From the NCBI GenBank assembly GCA_964449465.1, contig CAYVBK010000021.1, positions 1-64,000 on the forward strand: 64,000 bases of DNA. The letters run 5' to 3'. Each line of letters starts with the position of its first letter. The first letter of the stretch is position 1. The notes beneath the pieces are model-generated. The model saw nothing but the letters and a program-made list of their open reading frames with translations, did not search any database and was not told where the DNA came from. Shown here piece after piece: positions 25,494 through 33,807 of the stretch. The translations under genes were made by a program, and so were the position numbers. The DNA is from CAYRXM01 sp964449465. GTDB lineage: Bacteria; Chloroflexota; Anaerolineae; JAFGEY01.

Positions 25494-25523
25494 ATAGGCG
25501 GTGCCGAGATGGCGCAATGGGGT

Positions 25524-25548
25524 CCAACCAGGTGGGCAGTCTGGTTGG
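25524..25548 (+). promoter_or_regulatory. Hairpin or operator palindrome in the B12 sensor leader
   Basis: CCAACCAG (25524-25531) and CTGGTTGG (25541-25548) are perfect inverted repeats with a 9-base spacer, just downstream of the expected transcription start. It could be a leader hairpin or a repressor site. Confidence 0.45.
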
Positions 25549-25600
25549 CTTGACCTGCTTTGCAGATGGGTATTATTTTTTTGCATAACAGGAGGGTTTT

Positions 25601-26656
25601 ATGATCGAACAGGATTGCGCTCAGGCGATTCGCCAACAGCAGGATGCAATGGCTCAAGCGATTGTGGCCCTTCAATATGAGCGACAGCCGCGAGTCTGGC
25701 AGGGTTATGGCGAGCCGGGTCGGGCCAAAAGTGTGCGCGATGCCGGATATCATCTGACTTTTTTGATCGAAGCATTGGCGACTCGGACGCCGGCCTTGTT
25801 TGTCGAATATCTGCGTTGGGCCAAATCTCTGTTTGCCGGTTTGGGTTTTGATGAGAGTGTGTTGCCGTTGACGCTGGAATGTACTGCCGAGGTGCTACAA
25901 GAGTCGTTGCACCCCGATCTGTATGTGGTGGCTCTTGACTATTTGCAAGAGGGGCAGCAGCATTTGCCGGACAGTCTGTCTGTGCCGAATAGCCTGATTC
26001 AGGCCGATGCGCCCCTGTCTGGCCTGGCGCGGGATTATCTGGACGCGCTGCTGCGCGGCGACCGTCATGCGGCCAGCCGCATGATTTTGGATGCGGTGCG
26101 GCGCGGGGTGTCGGTCAAGGAGATTTACCTGGATGTCTTTCAACAGGCGCAGCGAGAGGTGGGGCGGTTGTGGCAAACCAATCAGATCAGCGTGGCGCAT
26201 GAGCATTATTGCACCGCGGCCACCCAGTTGATCATGTCGCAATTGTATCCCTATATTTTCAGCACGCCCCGCAAAGGGCTGCGTGTAGTGGTGACTTGTG
26301 TGGGCGGCGAATTGCACGAGATTGGGGCGCGCATGGTGGCCGATTTTTTCGAGATGGACGGTTGGGATACCTGGTTTTTGGGGGCTAATACGCCCACCGA
26401 GGGGGTGTTGGGTGCGGTACAGGAGCATCGCGCCGATGTGCTGGCCGTCTCGGCGACCATGACCTTTCATCTGAGCCGGGTGTCCGACCTGATTGCTGCG
26501 TTGCGTCAGACCGGTTGGGGGCGGCAGGTTCGTGTGCTGGTGGGCGGCTATCCTTTTAATATGGATGTCGAGCTGTGGCGGCGTGTGGGCGCCGATGGTT
26601 ATGCACCCAATGCGCAGCAGGCTGTTCAGGTAGCCGAAAGGATGTTGGGGCGATGA
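25601..26656 (+). CDS. CarH-like cobalamin-binding sensor without DNA-binding domain
   Basis: 351 aa, with AGGAGG at 25590. Residues ~1-120 form a helical domain I do not recognise, with no helix-turn-helix. Residues ~125-215 are the helical B12-cap domain, carrying the W-x9-E-H motif (W191, E201, H202) that in CarH-type photoreceptors packs against the 5'-deoxyadenosyl group. Residues ~225-350 are the Rossmann B12-binding domain, with the lower-ligand motif ELHEIG (H239; Glu in place of the usual Asp) and VLVGGYPF. CarH itself carries a MerR-type DNA-binding domain and represses genes in the dark; here output presumably goes to the coupled histidine kinase. Light or cobalamin sensing is inference from the motif. 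Confidence 0.8.
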   Translation: MIEQDCAQAIRQQQDAMAQAIVALQYERQPRVWQGYGEPGRAKSVRDAGYHLTFLIEALATRTPALFVEYLRWAKSLFAGLGFDESVLPLTLECTAEVLQESLHPDLYVVALDYLQEGQQHLPDSLSVPNSLIQADAPLSGLARDYLDALLRGDRHAASRMILDAVRRGVSVKEIYLDVFQQAQREVGRLWQTNQISVAHEHYCTAATQLIMSQLYPYIFSTPRKGLRVVVTCVGGELHEIGARMVADFFEMDGWDTWFLGANTPTEGVLGAVQEHRADVLAVSATMTFHLSRVSDLIAALRQTGWGRQVRVLVGGYPFNMDVELWRRVGADGYAPNAQQAVQVAERMLGR

Positions 26657-27858
26657 TCGAGGGCTGGGATCGGCAAATTGACCTGGAGCCTCATGGCGTG
26701 GCCTTGCTTTGCGATGCGCAAGGGCTGGTGTTGCAGGTGTTGCGTAATGATCTCGATTTGCCCGATGTCGTGCAGGGACAATTGTTTTTGCGCCTGATCG
26801 AGCCGGCCAGTTGGAGCAAGGCTTTGACTTTGTTGACCGAGATCAAAGCGCAAGGTGCCGTCTTTGATTGGGAGTTGAATGTCACAAGAATGGACCGGAT
26901 CAGCACGCTCTATTTTGCCGGCGGCATGGTCAGTGACCGTATTTTGCTGGTGGGGGCGGTCAACGGGCGGTTTGCCGTCGAGCTGTACGAGGTGATGACG
27001 CAGATCAGCAATGAGCAGACCAACATGCTGCGCGCTATGATGCAAGATCGCGTGCCGGTCAGCCAGACCGATATTGACCAATGCGGCGACCTGTATGACG
27101 AGGTCAGCCGCCTGAACAATGAATTGATGGCGATGCAGCGCGAGCTGGCGCGCAAGAACGCCGAACTGGCCCGGCTCAATGACTTGAAAAACCAGTTTTT
27201 GGGCATGGCCGCGCACGATTTGCGCAACCCGCTCTCTATCGTTCTCTCGTATAGCGAGTTTTTGCTGGAGAGCGCGTCTGCTCTGGGCACAGAGCAGCAA
27301 CATTTGTTGAGTCAGATTCATCACCTGAGCCGGTTTATGGTGCGTCTGGTCAACGATTTGCTGGATGTCACGGCTATCGAGTCGGGGCAACTGCTGCTGG
27401 ATCTGTGGTCGGCCGACCTGACGGTGTTGGTGCGCGACAATGTGGGGCGCAACCGGCTGCTGGCCTCGCGCAAGGGGATCGAGATTGATCTAGAGGTGGT
27501 GGATTTGCCGCCAACGCTGTTGGATGCAACCAAGATCGAACAGGTGTTGGATAATTTGATCAGCAACGCGCTCAAGTTCTCGCCGCCGGGCAGCCGGGTG
27601 CGCGTCGAGTTGGCACGCCAGGATAATCAGGCGCGCCTCTCGGTGCAAGATCAGGGGCCGGGCATTTCTCCCCAAGATCAGGAGCGGCTTTTCAAGCCAT
27701 TTCAACGCACGCGGGACCAAAGCACCGGCGGCGAAAAAAGCACCGGTCTGGGGCTGGTCATCGTCAAACAGATCGTCGAGGGGCATGGTGGACGGATCGA
27801 ACTGTCTAGCCAGGTGGGGCAGGGCAGTATGTTTACGGTCTATTTGCCCCTTCATTGA
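26653..27858 (+). CDS. Sensor histidine kinase coupled to the B12 sensor
   Basis: 401 aa from ATG 26653, which overlaps the stop of the B12 sensor gene (ATGA). No membrane helix is present, so the kinase is cytoplasmic. Residues ~5-120 look PAS-like, followed by a short coiled coil (LNNELMAMQRELARKNAEL). Then come the phosphoacceptor HDLRNPLSIVLSYSE, the N-box DNLISNALKFSPPGS, the G1 box DQGPGISPQD and the G2 box STGLGLVIVKQIVEGHGG, a complete HisKA/HATPase pair. No response regulator gene is adjacent; the partner must be elsewhere. The tight coupling implies that the B12 protein modulates this kinase, an unusual light- or cobalamin-to-phosphorelay route. Confidence 0.9.
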   Translation: MIEGWDRQIDLEPHGVALLCDAQGLVLQVLRNDLDLPDVVQGQLFLRLIEPASWSKALTLLTEIKAQGAVFDWELNVTRMDRISTLYFAGGMVSDRILLVGAVNGRFAVELYEVMTQISNEQTNMLRAMMQDRVPVSQTDIDQCGDLYDEVSRLNNELMAMQRELARKNAELARLNDLKNQFLGMAAHDLRNPLSIVLSYSEFLLESASALGTEQQHLLSQIHHLSRFMVRLVNDLLDVTAIESGQLLLDLWSADLTVLVRDNVGRNRLLASRKGIEIDLEVVDLPPTLLDATKIEQVLDNLISNALKFSPPGSRVRVELARQDNQARLSVQDQGPGISPQDQERLFKPFQRTRDQSTGGEKSTGLGLVIVKQIVEGHGGRIELSSQVGQGSMFTVYLPLH

Positions 27859-27900
27859 TGGCGGTACAAGATGTATCAACTTGAAATAAAGCAGGGCTTG

Positions 27901-27937
27901 CAAAAGGTTGGTTGCACCTGTCGAAACCAACCTTTTG
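27901..27937 (+). terminator. 13-bp hairpin after the kinase gene, with alternative pairing (terminator or attenuator)
   Basis: CAAAAGGTTGGTT (27901-27913) pairs perfectly with AACCAACCTTTTG (27925-27937). The loop segment CACCTGTC (27915-27922) can instead pair with GACAGGTG (27962-27969), which covers the GTG start of the next gene. There is no long T-run after the first hairpin, so an attenuator or translational switch is as likely as a simple terminator. Confidence 0.5.
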
Positions 27938-27966
27938 ACCTTGAAACAGAGAGAGGTTTTTGACAG

Positions 27967-29013
27967 GTGGTCGAATTGTTGGGTGGGTCCACAGAGATGT
28001 TGATGATTCTGACCTGTAGTCCGGAGGTCGAGCGGGAGGCCTGGCAGGAAATTCAGGCTCTCGATGGGGGGGCGCGGCTGCGGCAGTGGTTGGCTCTGGG
28101 TGTGGGCCTGGTCGTCTTGCAGTCGAGTTGGGATGAGCTGGCCCAGCGATTACATCGTCATCCGCCGATCTGGAGTCGGCATGTCTGCCCGGCGCAGGTG
28201 TGCGCGCCGCTTGAGCAGGCTGAGGTTGATGTGGAGCGGCTAGTAGAGGTGGCGCAGGCGTTGGCCCCAGCGCTTGACTGGCAGGCCAGTTTTTCGGTGC
28301 AGACGCGGCTGCTTGGGGAAGGCTGGCCCTATACCCGATATGATGTCAATAACCGGCTGGCGCATGAGCTGATCGAGCAAGGTCTGGCATTGAATGTGCA
28401 ACAGCCCGAACAGGTGCTTTCGGTGGTGCTCACGCCGACGCAAGGGTACCTGGGACTGTCGCGCGCCGCCGATAATCTGAGCAATTGGGCCGGCGGGGCG
28501 CATCGTTTCAAGCGCGAGGTTGGGCAGATCAGCCGGGCCGAATTCAAGCTGCTAGAGGCGATGGAATTGTTTGATCTGCGGTTGTTCCCCGGCGGTCTGG
28601 CGTTGGACCTGGGCGCGTCGCCGGGCGGGTGGACGCGGGTGTTGCGGCAGCATGGCATGCGTGTGGTGGCCGTGGACCCCGGCGATCTGGATGCGCGCCT
28701 TGTGGCCGACGAGGGAGTGCGGTTTGTGCGCCAGACGGCTCAACGTTATTTGCAGAGCAGCCGCGAGCAGTTTGATGTGCTGCTCAACGACATGCGTATG
28801 GACGCCCAAGAGTCGGCGCAGGTGATGGGCGCGGCGGCCCGGAATTTGCGGGCGGGGGGCTGGGCTTTGCTGACGCTCAAGCTGCCGCAGCAGGGTATGG
28901 TGCAGGCGGCCGGGCAGTCTTTGGAAACTTTGCGGCAATGGTACACCGTGATCGCCGCCCGCCAACTGTTTCACAATCGAAACGAGATCACCGTGGCCTT
29001 GATGCATTTGTAG
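27967..29013 (+). CDS. RlmM-like SAM-dependent RNA methyltransferase (THUMP-FtsJ)
   Basis: 348 aa from GTG 27967; ATG 27997 is an alternative start and gives a family-like opening (MLMILTCSPEVE). The N-terminal half resembles the THUMP-type RNA-binding region and the C-terminal half is an FtsJ-like 2'-O-methyltransferase: SAM motif LDLGASPGGWTRVL, DPGDL, a catalytic K-D-K-E set (K in SRAEFKLLEA, D in LLNDMRMD, K in LTLKLPQQ, E in NRNEITVAL). E. coli RlmM methylates C2498 of 23S rRNA; the same target is likely but not certain. The start codon may be sequestered by the alternative hairpin described at 27901. Confidence 0.78.
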   Translation: MVELLGGSTEMLMILTCSPEVEREAWQEIQALDGGARLRQWLALGVGLVVLQSSWDELAQRLHRHPPIWSRHVCPAQVCAPLEQAEVDVERLVEVAQALAPALDWQASFSVQTRLLGEGWPYTRYDVNNRLAHELIEQGLALNVQQPEQVLSVVLTPTQGYLGLSRAADNLSNWAGGAHRFKREVGQISRAEFKLLEAMELFDLRLFPGGLALDLGASPGGWTRVLRQHGMRVVAVDPGDLDARLVADEGVRFVRQTAQRYLQSSREQFDVLLNDMRMDAQESAQVMGAAARNLRAGGWALLTLKLPQQGMVQAAGQSLETLRQWYTVIAARQLFHNRNEITVALMHL

Positions 29014-29016
29014 GAA

Positions 29017-29045
29017 TTGCAGCCTGGGTGGAGTTTGTGTATAAT
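29017..29045 (+). promoter_or_regulatory. Sigma70-type promoter for the gyrase-CTD-like/Hsp70 operon
   Basis: TTGCAG (29017-29022), a 17-base spacer and a perfect TATAAT (29040-29045). The start site would lie near 29052, ~35 bases before the first gene. Confidence 0.72.
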
Positions 29046-29085
29046 TCGATCCTTTGTTTGATCTCATCATCTTGAAAGAGAACCT

Positions 29086-30243
29086 ATGATCCGTAAAAGT
29101 GATGTGAAATGGTGGATCCTCGAAGCTCGCAAGCACCCCGAGGCGGCGGCCGACATCATCGAGCAGTTGGCCGAGCGGTTGATCGAGTTGGATGAGGAAA
29201 ATGAGCGGTTGCGCAATCAATTGATCCGTCAGCCGGCGGCGTCGGCGGCGCAGGCCGATGCCGGCGAAGTGCAAAGTCTGCGTCGGCAGGTGCAAACGCT
29301 CAAGGGGTTGGTAGACAATCAGTCGGCTGCCGACACGATGCTGATGTTTTTGTCGGAGCGGCGGCAGATGGCGCGGTTGCCCTGGTCGGGCGTGCATGAT
29401 CTGATTCGCCAGTCTCGCCGCCTGTCGGACAAGCGCGTCTGGCTAGAGTTTGGCGCGCTGGCGGCGGTGCGGCCGCATGATGAAATCTGGGTGATCACCA
29501 ATCGGGGGCGCGGCTTGATGTCGTTGCCTACCGATGCCCCGCCGTGGCTGGATCAGACGTGCTGGCCCGATGTGGCCGAACCGCTGCCGGCGGAAGAGCG
29601 GGTGGCAGTGGTCGTAGCGGTACGCGATCAACCTCGCTTTTGGACGCTGGTGACGCGACAGGGTTATGTGCAACGGTTTTTGCGGGCGACGATAGCCCAA
29701 GACCTGCAAGATGGCAAGTGGTTGCAAAAAAGTCCCTTTCGCAACGATGAAGCGGTGGCCATGGTGAGTGGAGACCGGAGTGACCTGATCGTCTTGACCC
29801 GCTGGGGCAAGGCGGTGCGGTTTGCCCAGCGTGACATTGCCGCGCAAGGCTCTGCCGCACTGACTCTGGATCAGGATGATGCGGTGGTGGCTGCGCTGCC
29901 TCTGTCGCAAGATACCGATATGGTGGTCGTGACCACATCGGGTTATGCTGGACGGGTGGACACGGCGGGGCTCAAATCGCCGGCGCGCGGGCAGTTGGGG
30001 GTAGGCGGGCAGTCCAAGAGGGTGTTTTTGTCCCGCGATGTGCATTGGCTGCTGGTCGGCGCACCGCAGGATCATTTGCTGGGGTTGACGTATTCGGGGC
30101 GGTTGGTGCTGCTGCCGATTGGCCAGGTGCCGTGCCTGGAGCGGGCCGGGCAGGGCAAGTTATTGGGCGATTTGCGTCAGGACCCTTTGATGGCGGTGGT
30201 GGTGATTCCGCAGGACTGGTTACAAGATGCGCATCGGCATTGA
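29086..30243 (+). CDS. Stand-alone DNA gyrase C-terminal-domain-like beta-pinwheel protein
   Basis: 385 aa. Residues ~1-85 are helical with a coiled coil (IIEQLAERLIELDEENERL and further heptads). From ~120 on there are about five repeats of the GyrA/ParC C-terminal blade type, each an hydrophobic strand followed by xTxxGxxxR/L: ITNRGRGLMSL, VTRQGYVQRFL, LTRWGKAVRFAQRDI, TTSGYAGRVDTAGL, LTYSGRLVLLPIG. In topoisomerases this pinwheel wraps DNA. No breakage-reunion domain, catalytic Tyr or GyrA box (QRRGGKG) is present, so it is not a topoisomerase. It overlaps the Hsp70-like gene by 17 bases, implying coupled synthesis. Function unknown; DNA binding is the best guess. Confidence 0.72.
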   Translation: MIRKSDVKWWILEARKHPEAAADIIEQLAERLIELDEENERLRNQLIRQPAASAAQADAGEVQSLRRQVQTLKGLVDNQSAADTMLMFLSERRQMARLPWSGVHDLIRQSRRLSDKRVWLEFGALAAVRPHDEIWVITNRGRGLMSLPTDAPPWLDQTCWPDVAEPLPAEERVAVVVAVRDQPRFWTLVTRQGYVQRFLRATIAQDLQDGKWLQKSPFRNDEAVAMVSGDRSDLIVLTRWGKAVRFAQRDIAAQGSAALTLDQDDAVVAALPLSQDTDMVVVTTSGYAGRVDTAGLKSPARGQLGVGGQSKRVFLSRDVHWLLVGAPQDHLLGLTYSGRLVLLPIGQVPCLERAGQGKLLGDLRQDPLMAVVVIPQDWLQDAHRH

Positions 30244-31567
30244 TTTTGGGACGACCAATTCGGGCGCGGCGGCTCGCACCGGTGGGTATGTGCGCGTTTT
30301 GCCCCTTGATCGCGTCGGCAGCAACCCGACCGTGATTCCGACTACGCTGTATATCACTCGCGAACACGAGATCAGCATCGGGCGGGAGGCGATTGAGACC
30401 TATTATCGCCAAAATATCGGCCGGCCCAGCAAGATGGTGCGGCGATATGTGGGCGAGATCGAGATGGTGTTTGCCGAACTGCCGCCCATCGTCAAACAGG
30501 TCTATGTGTTGATTGACGAAATGACGCCGGGGCGACTGCTGCGCTCGGTAAAGAGCGGTCTGGCTTCTTCTTATGAAGGCACGGTGGTCATGGAGCGTTA
30601 TTATCGTCTGGAGGACCTGATCGCTCTGTATCTGGGCGAGTTGCGGCAACGCGCCGAGGCGCAGCTCGGTCAGACGGTGGATGGTGTGGTGCTGGGGCGG
30701 CCGGTGAATTTTGTGGGCAGCGCAGGTCGGGCCGACAACGAGCGCGCTCAAGAGCGGCTGCGCCTGGCTGCCGGTATGGCCGGGTTTCGGGACATAGATT
30801 TCGAGTTGGAGCCCATTGCTGCGGCGTTGAGCTATGAAAGTCAGGTTAAACAGCCTCAAAATATCGTGGTGTTTGATTTTGGCGGTGGCACGCTGGACAT
30901 TACGGTGATGCGTGTGGATCCGCGTGGACGGCAGCGGCAGGTGTTTGCCTCTGGCGGTGTGGGCATTGCCGGCAATATGTTCGATCAGCGGATTGTGGAA
31001 AACCTGCTGCTGGAGCATTTGGGGCGCGGCTCGACATGGGGGCGCGATGGTGATGTGTTTCCCGACACGTATACCGATGCTCTGACCAACTGGCAGACGG
31101 TGTTGGATCTGAACCGGCCCGAAGTGTTGCATTTTTTGCAGTTGGCACAGTTGACCAGCAGTCACCCGGCGCGGGTGCGTGCCCTCGAGTCGTTGTTGGT
31201 GAACAATTATGCGGTGCGCATGTTTGACGAGGTGGAACGGGCCAAAATTGCCTTGTCAGATGAGGTGTTCAATATCATCCGCTTGAGCGGGCCCGACATT
31301 CACGTATGGCAGCCGGTCGGTCGGGCGCAGCTCGAGTCTATGATTGAGGGCGAGGCGCGCCGGATCGAGGCCTGCCTGCTGGATACGCTGGCGCGCAGCG
31401 GCCTGGAGTATGGCGAGATTGAGGCGGTGGTACGCACCGGCGGGTCGGCGCAGGTGCCGCGTTTTGTCGAGTTGCTGGAGCGATATTTCCCCGGCCGGGT
31501 GGTGCAGGTCGATGTGTTTGGCAGCGTCACTGCGGGGTTGGGCATCCGCGCGGCGCAGTTGAGCTAG
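30227..31567 (+). CDS. Hsp70-family ATPase, YegD-like
   Basis: 446 aa. The actin/Hsp70 ATPase fold is complete: phosphate-1 motif IGIDFGTTNSGAAA, phosphate-2 motif VVFDFGGGTLDITVM and adenosine motif VVRTGGSAQVPRFVELL. The C-terminal substrate-binding domain of DnaK is missing; the ORF ends just after the ATPase domain, as in YegD-type proteins. It starts inside the end of the gyrase-CTD-like gene and precedes a URO-D-like gene. Its client is unknown; the overlap suggests it works with the pinwheel protein. Confidence 0.85.
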   Translation: MRIGIDFGTTNSGAAARTGGYVRVLPLDRVGSNPTVIPTTLYITREHEISIGREAIETYYRQNIGRPSKMVRRYVGEIEMVFAELPPIVKQVYVLIDEMTPGRLLRSVKSGLASSYEGTVVMERYYRLEDLIALYLGELRQRAEAQLGQTVDGVVLGRPVNFVGSAGRADNERAQERLRLAAGMAGFRDIDFELEPIAAALSYESQVKQPQNIVVFDFGGGTLDITVMRVDPRGRQRQVFASGGVGIAGNMFDQRIVENLLLEHLGRGSTWGRDGDVFPDTYTDALTNWQTVLDLNRPEVLHFLQLAQLTSSHPARVRALESLLVNNYAVRMFDEVERAKIALSDEVFNIIRLSGPDIHVWQPVGRAQLESMIEGEARRIEACLLDTLARSGLEYGEIEAVVRTGGSAQVPRFVELLERYFPGRVVQVDVFGSVTAGLGIRAAQLS

Positions 31568-31582
31568 AGAGGAGGAGAGTGG

Positions 31583-32710
31583 ATGAATTCGAGAGAACGG
31601 TATCGCGAAACGCTGTTGTTTGGGCACCCGGACAAGGTGCCGTTTCAGCCGGGCGGCCCGCGCGAGTCAACGCTCAAGGCGTGGCATGAGCAGGGATTGC
31701 CGCAGGGGGTGCCGTGGTATGATTACCTGCTCGAACTACTGGGTATTGTGCCAGAGCAGACCCAACGACGCATCAGCCTGGGGGTGTCGTTCAAGATGAT
31801 CCCCGAATTTGAAGAAAAGGTGCTGGAACACAAGGATGGCCATTACATCGTCCAGGATTGGATGGGGGCGGTCACCGAGATTTCGGACGAGTATGATTAT
31901 ACCTATATTCGCTCAGCCAAAGATTTTGTCACCCGCAAGTGGCACCGCTGGCCGGTGGAGAATCGTCAGGATTGGCTGGAGCGAATGAAATGGCGGTTCG
32001 ATCCCCATGACCCGCGCCGCTTTCCGCCCGATTTTGAGGATCGCTGCATAGCGGCGCAGCAGCGCGATTGGACGCTGGCGGTGGATTTTAACGGGCCATT
32101 CTGGCAGATTCGCGAGTGGCTGGGATTGGAGAACCTGTGTATGTTGATGCTGGACGACCCCGATTTCATCATGGAGATGGTGGAATTTTGGAGCGATTTT
32201 GTATCGGCGACGTTTGCCCGCGTTGGTGAACAGGTGGCCCTCGACGCCGTGCGCATGTCCGAAGACATGGCCTACAAGGCGCACCCCATGATTTCGCCGG
32301 CTATGACCCGCCATTTTCTGCAACCGGCCTATCGGCGTTGGGTGAGTGAGATTCGCGCCAGTGGCTGTCCGATCATTGATATGGATTCGGACGGGGCGAT
32401 TGATTTGCTGATTCCGATCTGGATCGAGTCGGGGATCAATGTGTGCGATCCTATCGAAGTGGCGGCGGGCAACGACATTGTGGCTTTTCGGGAGCGGTTC
32501 GGTCGTCAAATGGCCTATATCGGCGGGATTGACAAGCGCGCCATTGCCGCCGGCGGCGAGGTGATGCGGGCTGAGGTGATGCGAGTGGCCCCGCTGATCC
32601 GCGATGGCGGGTACATTCCCGGCTGCGATCACGGCGTGCCGCCGGATATTTCGTGGCCCAACTTTGTCGAATATGCTCGCCTGTTGGCTCAATTGACAGG
32701 GTGGTTATAA
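31583..32710 (+). CDS. Uroporphyrinogen decarboxylase-like (URO-D/MtaA superfamily) protein
   Basis: 375 aa with GAGGAG at 31570. This TIM-barrel superfamily includes HemE and corrinoid/coenzyme M methyltransferases. The C-terminal segment IPGCDHGVPPDISW is typical of the methyltransferase-like branch, where His/Cys bind zinc, and NVCDPIEVAAGND precedes it. The arginine-rich N-terminal coproporphyrinogen-binding signature of HemE is not evident, and no haem biosynthesis genes are near, so a role as a methyltransferase or uncharacterised decarboxylase is more likely than tetrapyrrole synthesis. It is third in the operon after the Hsp70-like ATPase. Confidence 0.75.
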   Translation: MNSRERYRETLLFGHPDKVPFQPGGPRESTLKAWHEQGLPQGVPWYDYLLELLGIVPEQTQRRISLGVSFKMIPEFEEKVLEHKDGHYIVQDWMGAVTEISDEYDYTYIRSAKDFVTRKWHRWPVENRQDWLERMKWRFDPHDPRRFPPDFEDRCIAAQQRDWTLAVDFNGPFWQIREWLGLENLCMLMLDDPDFIMEMVEFWSDFVSATFARVGEQVALDAVRMSEDMAYKAHPMISPAMTRHFLQPAYRRWVSEIRASGCPIIDMDSDGAIDLLIPIWIESGINVCDPIEVAAGNDIVAFRERFGRQMAYIGGIDKRAIAAGGEVMRAEVMRVAPLIRDGGYIPGCDHGVPPDISWPNFVEYARLLAQLTGWL

Positions 32711-32747
32711 GGGGAGACCAGAGCAAAGAAACAGGAGGATGCTTGAA

Positions 32748-33800
32748 ATGAGCGAGATGTGGTTGGGTTTCAAGGGGCGTATGGGACATTCAAGCGTCAA
32801 GGCGCTGGCGGTGTTTGGCTTGTTGCTGGCCGGTATTTTGGGTTGTCTGGCCGTCAGCAGCGTGTTTACGGCGATCAACAACCCAGCCGAGCCGGTGGAT
32901 GTGTCCCTTGCCGATCTGGTGAGCGGTGCAGTCAAGACGGGACGGTATGTGCGGGTATCGGGTTATACCAACAGCCGTGCCGCTTACGAGTACACTCAAG
33001 ATGGCAAGGTGACAGACACCTATTACTTTTTGGCCGATCGCAACGTCGGCGATGTGGTGTTGGTCAAGGCGGATACGCCTACCCTGGCCGGACGCAAGGC
33101 GGGCACGGTCACCATCACTGGTATGACGCGCGGCGTGTCGGGCGAGCTGGCGACTAGGCTCAAAAAAGACATGCCCGACATTGAAAAGGCCGGTTTGCAG
33201 GTCAATGCCCAAATCTATATCAGCGAGGGGCAAAAGCCACCCAGCCTGTTCGGGTCGTTGTGTGGCACGCTGGGGTTCAGCCTGTTGGGGTTGCTGTCGG
33301 TGATGCCGTTCTTTTTTCCCGGCGTGGTATTTCGCCCGTGTCCGCTGCCCGCCGATGTCGTTCCGCCCTCGCCCGATGCGCGGGTGGCGGTGCAGGCCAG
33401 CGGCCTGTTTTTGCGGCTCAAACAGGTGCAGCCCACAGTAGAAACAGGCAAGGGCATGCGTCAGTTTGATCGGGCGGTAGCTAACATCATTCCTCACCCC
33501 GACCGCAGCCTGTTGATCTATATCCATCACATCATGCGCACCAAGACCTACGGGGTGACGGTACATACCTCGGTAACAGACTGGGGTATTTTTCTGGATC
33601 ACAACAAGGTGCAAAGCGTCGAGGCCGGCAAGCTCTATGGTTGGGGGAATCGTTGGGCCATTCGCGTGCGTTATTTGGGAGTCAAAGGCAAGCCGATCAC
33701 ATTGGTGCTGAGTTTTGACCAGCCGTGGATGCAGGTGGTGACGGTGCAATTGTTCCGCCAGTTGGGCTTTGAGGTGGATACCGGCGAGGCCATAGCGTAA
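32748..33800 (+). CDS. Hypothetical membrane protein
   Basis: 350 aa from ATG 32748; an ATG at 32739 overlaps the AGGAGG and is unlikely. Two membrane helices: ~16-38 (LAVFGLLLAGILGCLAVSSVF) and ~160-185 (SLLGLLSVMPFFFPGVVF). Between them lies a ~110-residue region with an OB-like or beta character (GRYVRVSGYTNSRAAYEY), and after them a ~150-residue cytoplasmic or extracellular beta-rich domain. I do not recognise a family. It closes the gyrase-CTD/Hsp70/URO-D gene run and converges with recD2 seven bases later. Confidence 0.6.
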   Translation: MSEMWLGFKGRMGHSSVKALAVFGLLLAGILGCLAVSSVFTAINNPAEPVDVSLADLVSGAVKTGRYVRVSGYTNSRAAYEYTQDGKVTDTYYFLADRNVGDVVLVKADTPTLAGRKAGTVTITGMTRGVSGELATRLKKDMPDIEKAGLQVNAQIYISEGQKPPSLFGSLCGTLGFSLLGLLSVMPFFFPGVVFRPCPLPADVVPPSPDARVAVQASGLFLRLKQVQPTVETGKGMRQFDRAVANIIPHPDRSLLIYIHHIMRTKTYGVTVHTSVTDWGIFLDHNKVQSVEAGKLYGWGNRWAIRVRYLGVKGKPITLVLSFDQPWMQVVTVQLFRQLGFEVDTGEAIA

Positions 33801-33807
33801 CCGGTCG

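Larger units (their letters stand above)
25270..25600. other. 331-bp divergent intergenic region
   Basis: This gap separates the minus-strand lipid operon from the plus-strand B12 sensor operon. It contains the strong promoter at 25465-25493 and the hairpin at 25524-25548, and an orphan TTGACA at 25325-25330 with no good -10 at the right spacing. I saw no convincing minus-strand promoter for the acyl-CoA dehydrogenase, no cobalamin-riboswitch-like box and no small gene. Confidence 0.6.

Noticed and set aside
25270..25600. Cobalamin riboswitch upstream of the B12 sensor
   Set aside because: No B12-box-like sequence or multi-stem structure is seen; only one 8-bp palindrome is present.
29972..31165. 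A 397-codon open frame on the minus strand
   Set aside because: It lies antisense to the Hsp70-like and gyrase-CTD-like genes, both of which have clear motifs; no ribosome-binding site or domain is seen.
31583..32710. HemE (uroporphyrinogen decarboxylase of haem synthesis)
   Set aside because: The N-terminal HemE signature is not evident and the C-terminal Cys/His segment fits the methyltransferase-like branch; no haem genes are nearby.
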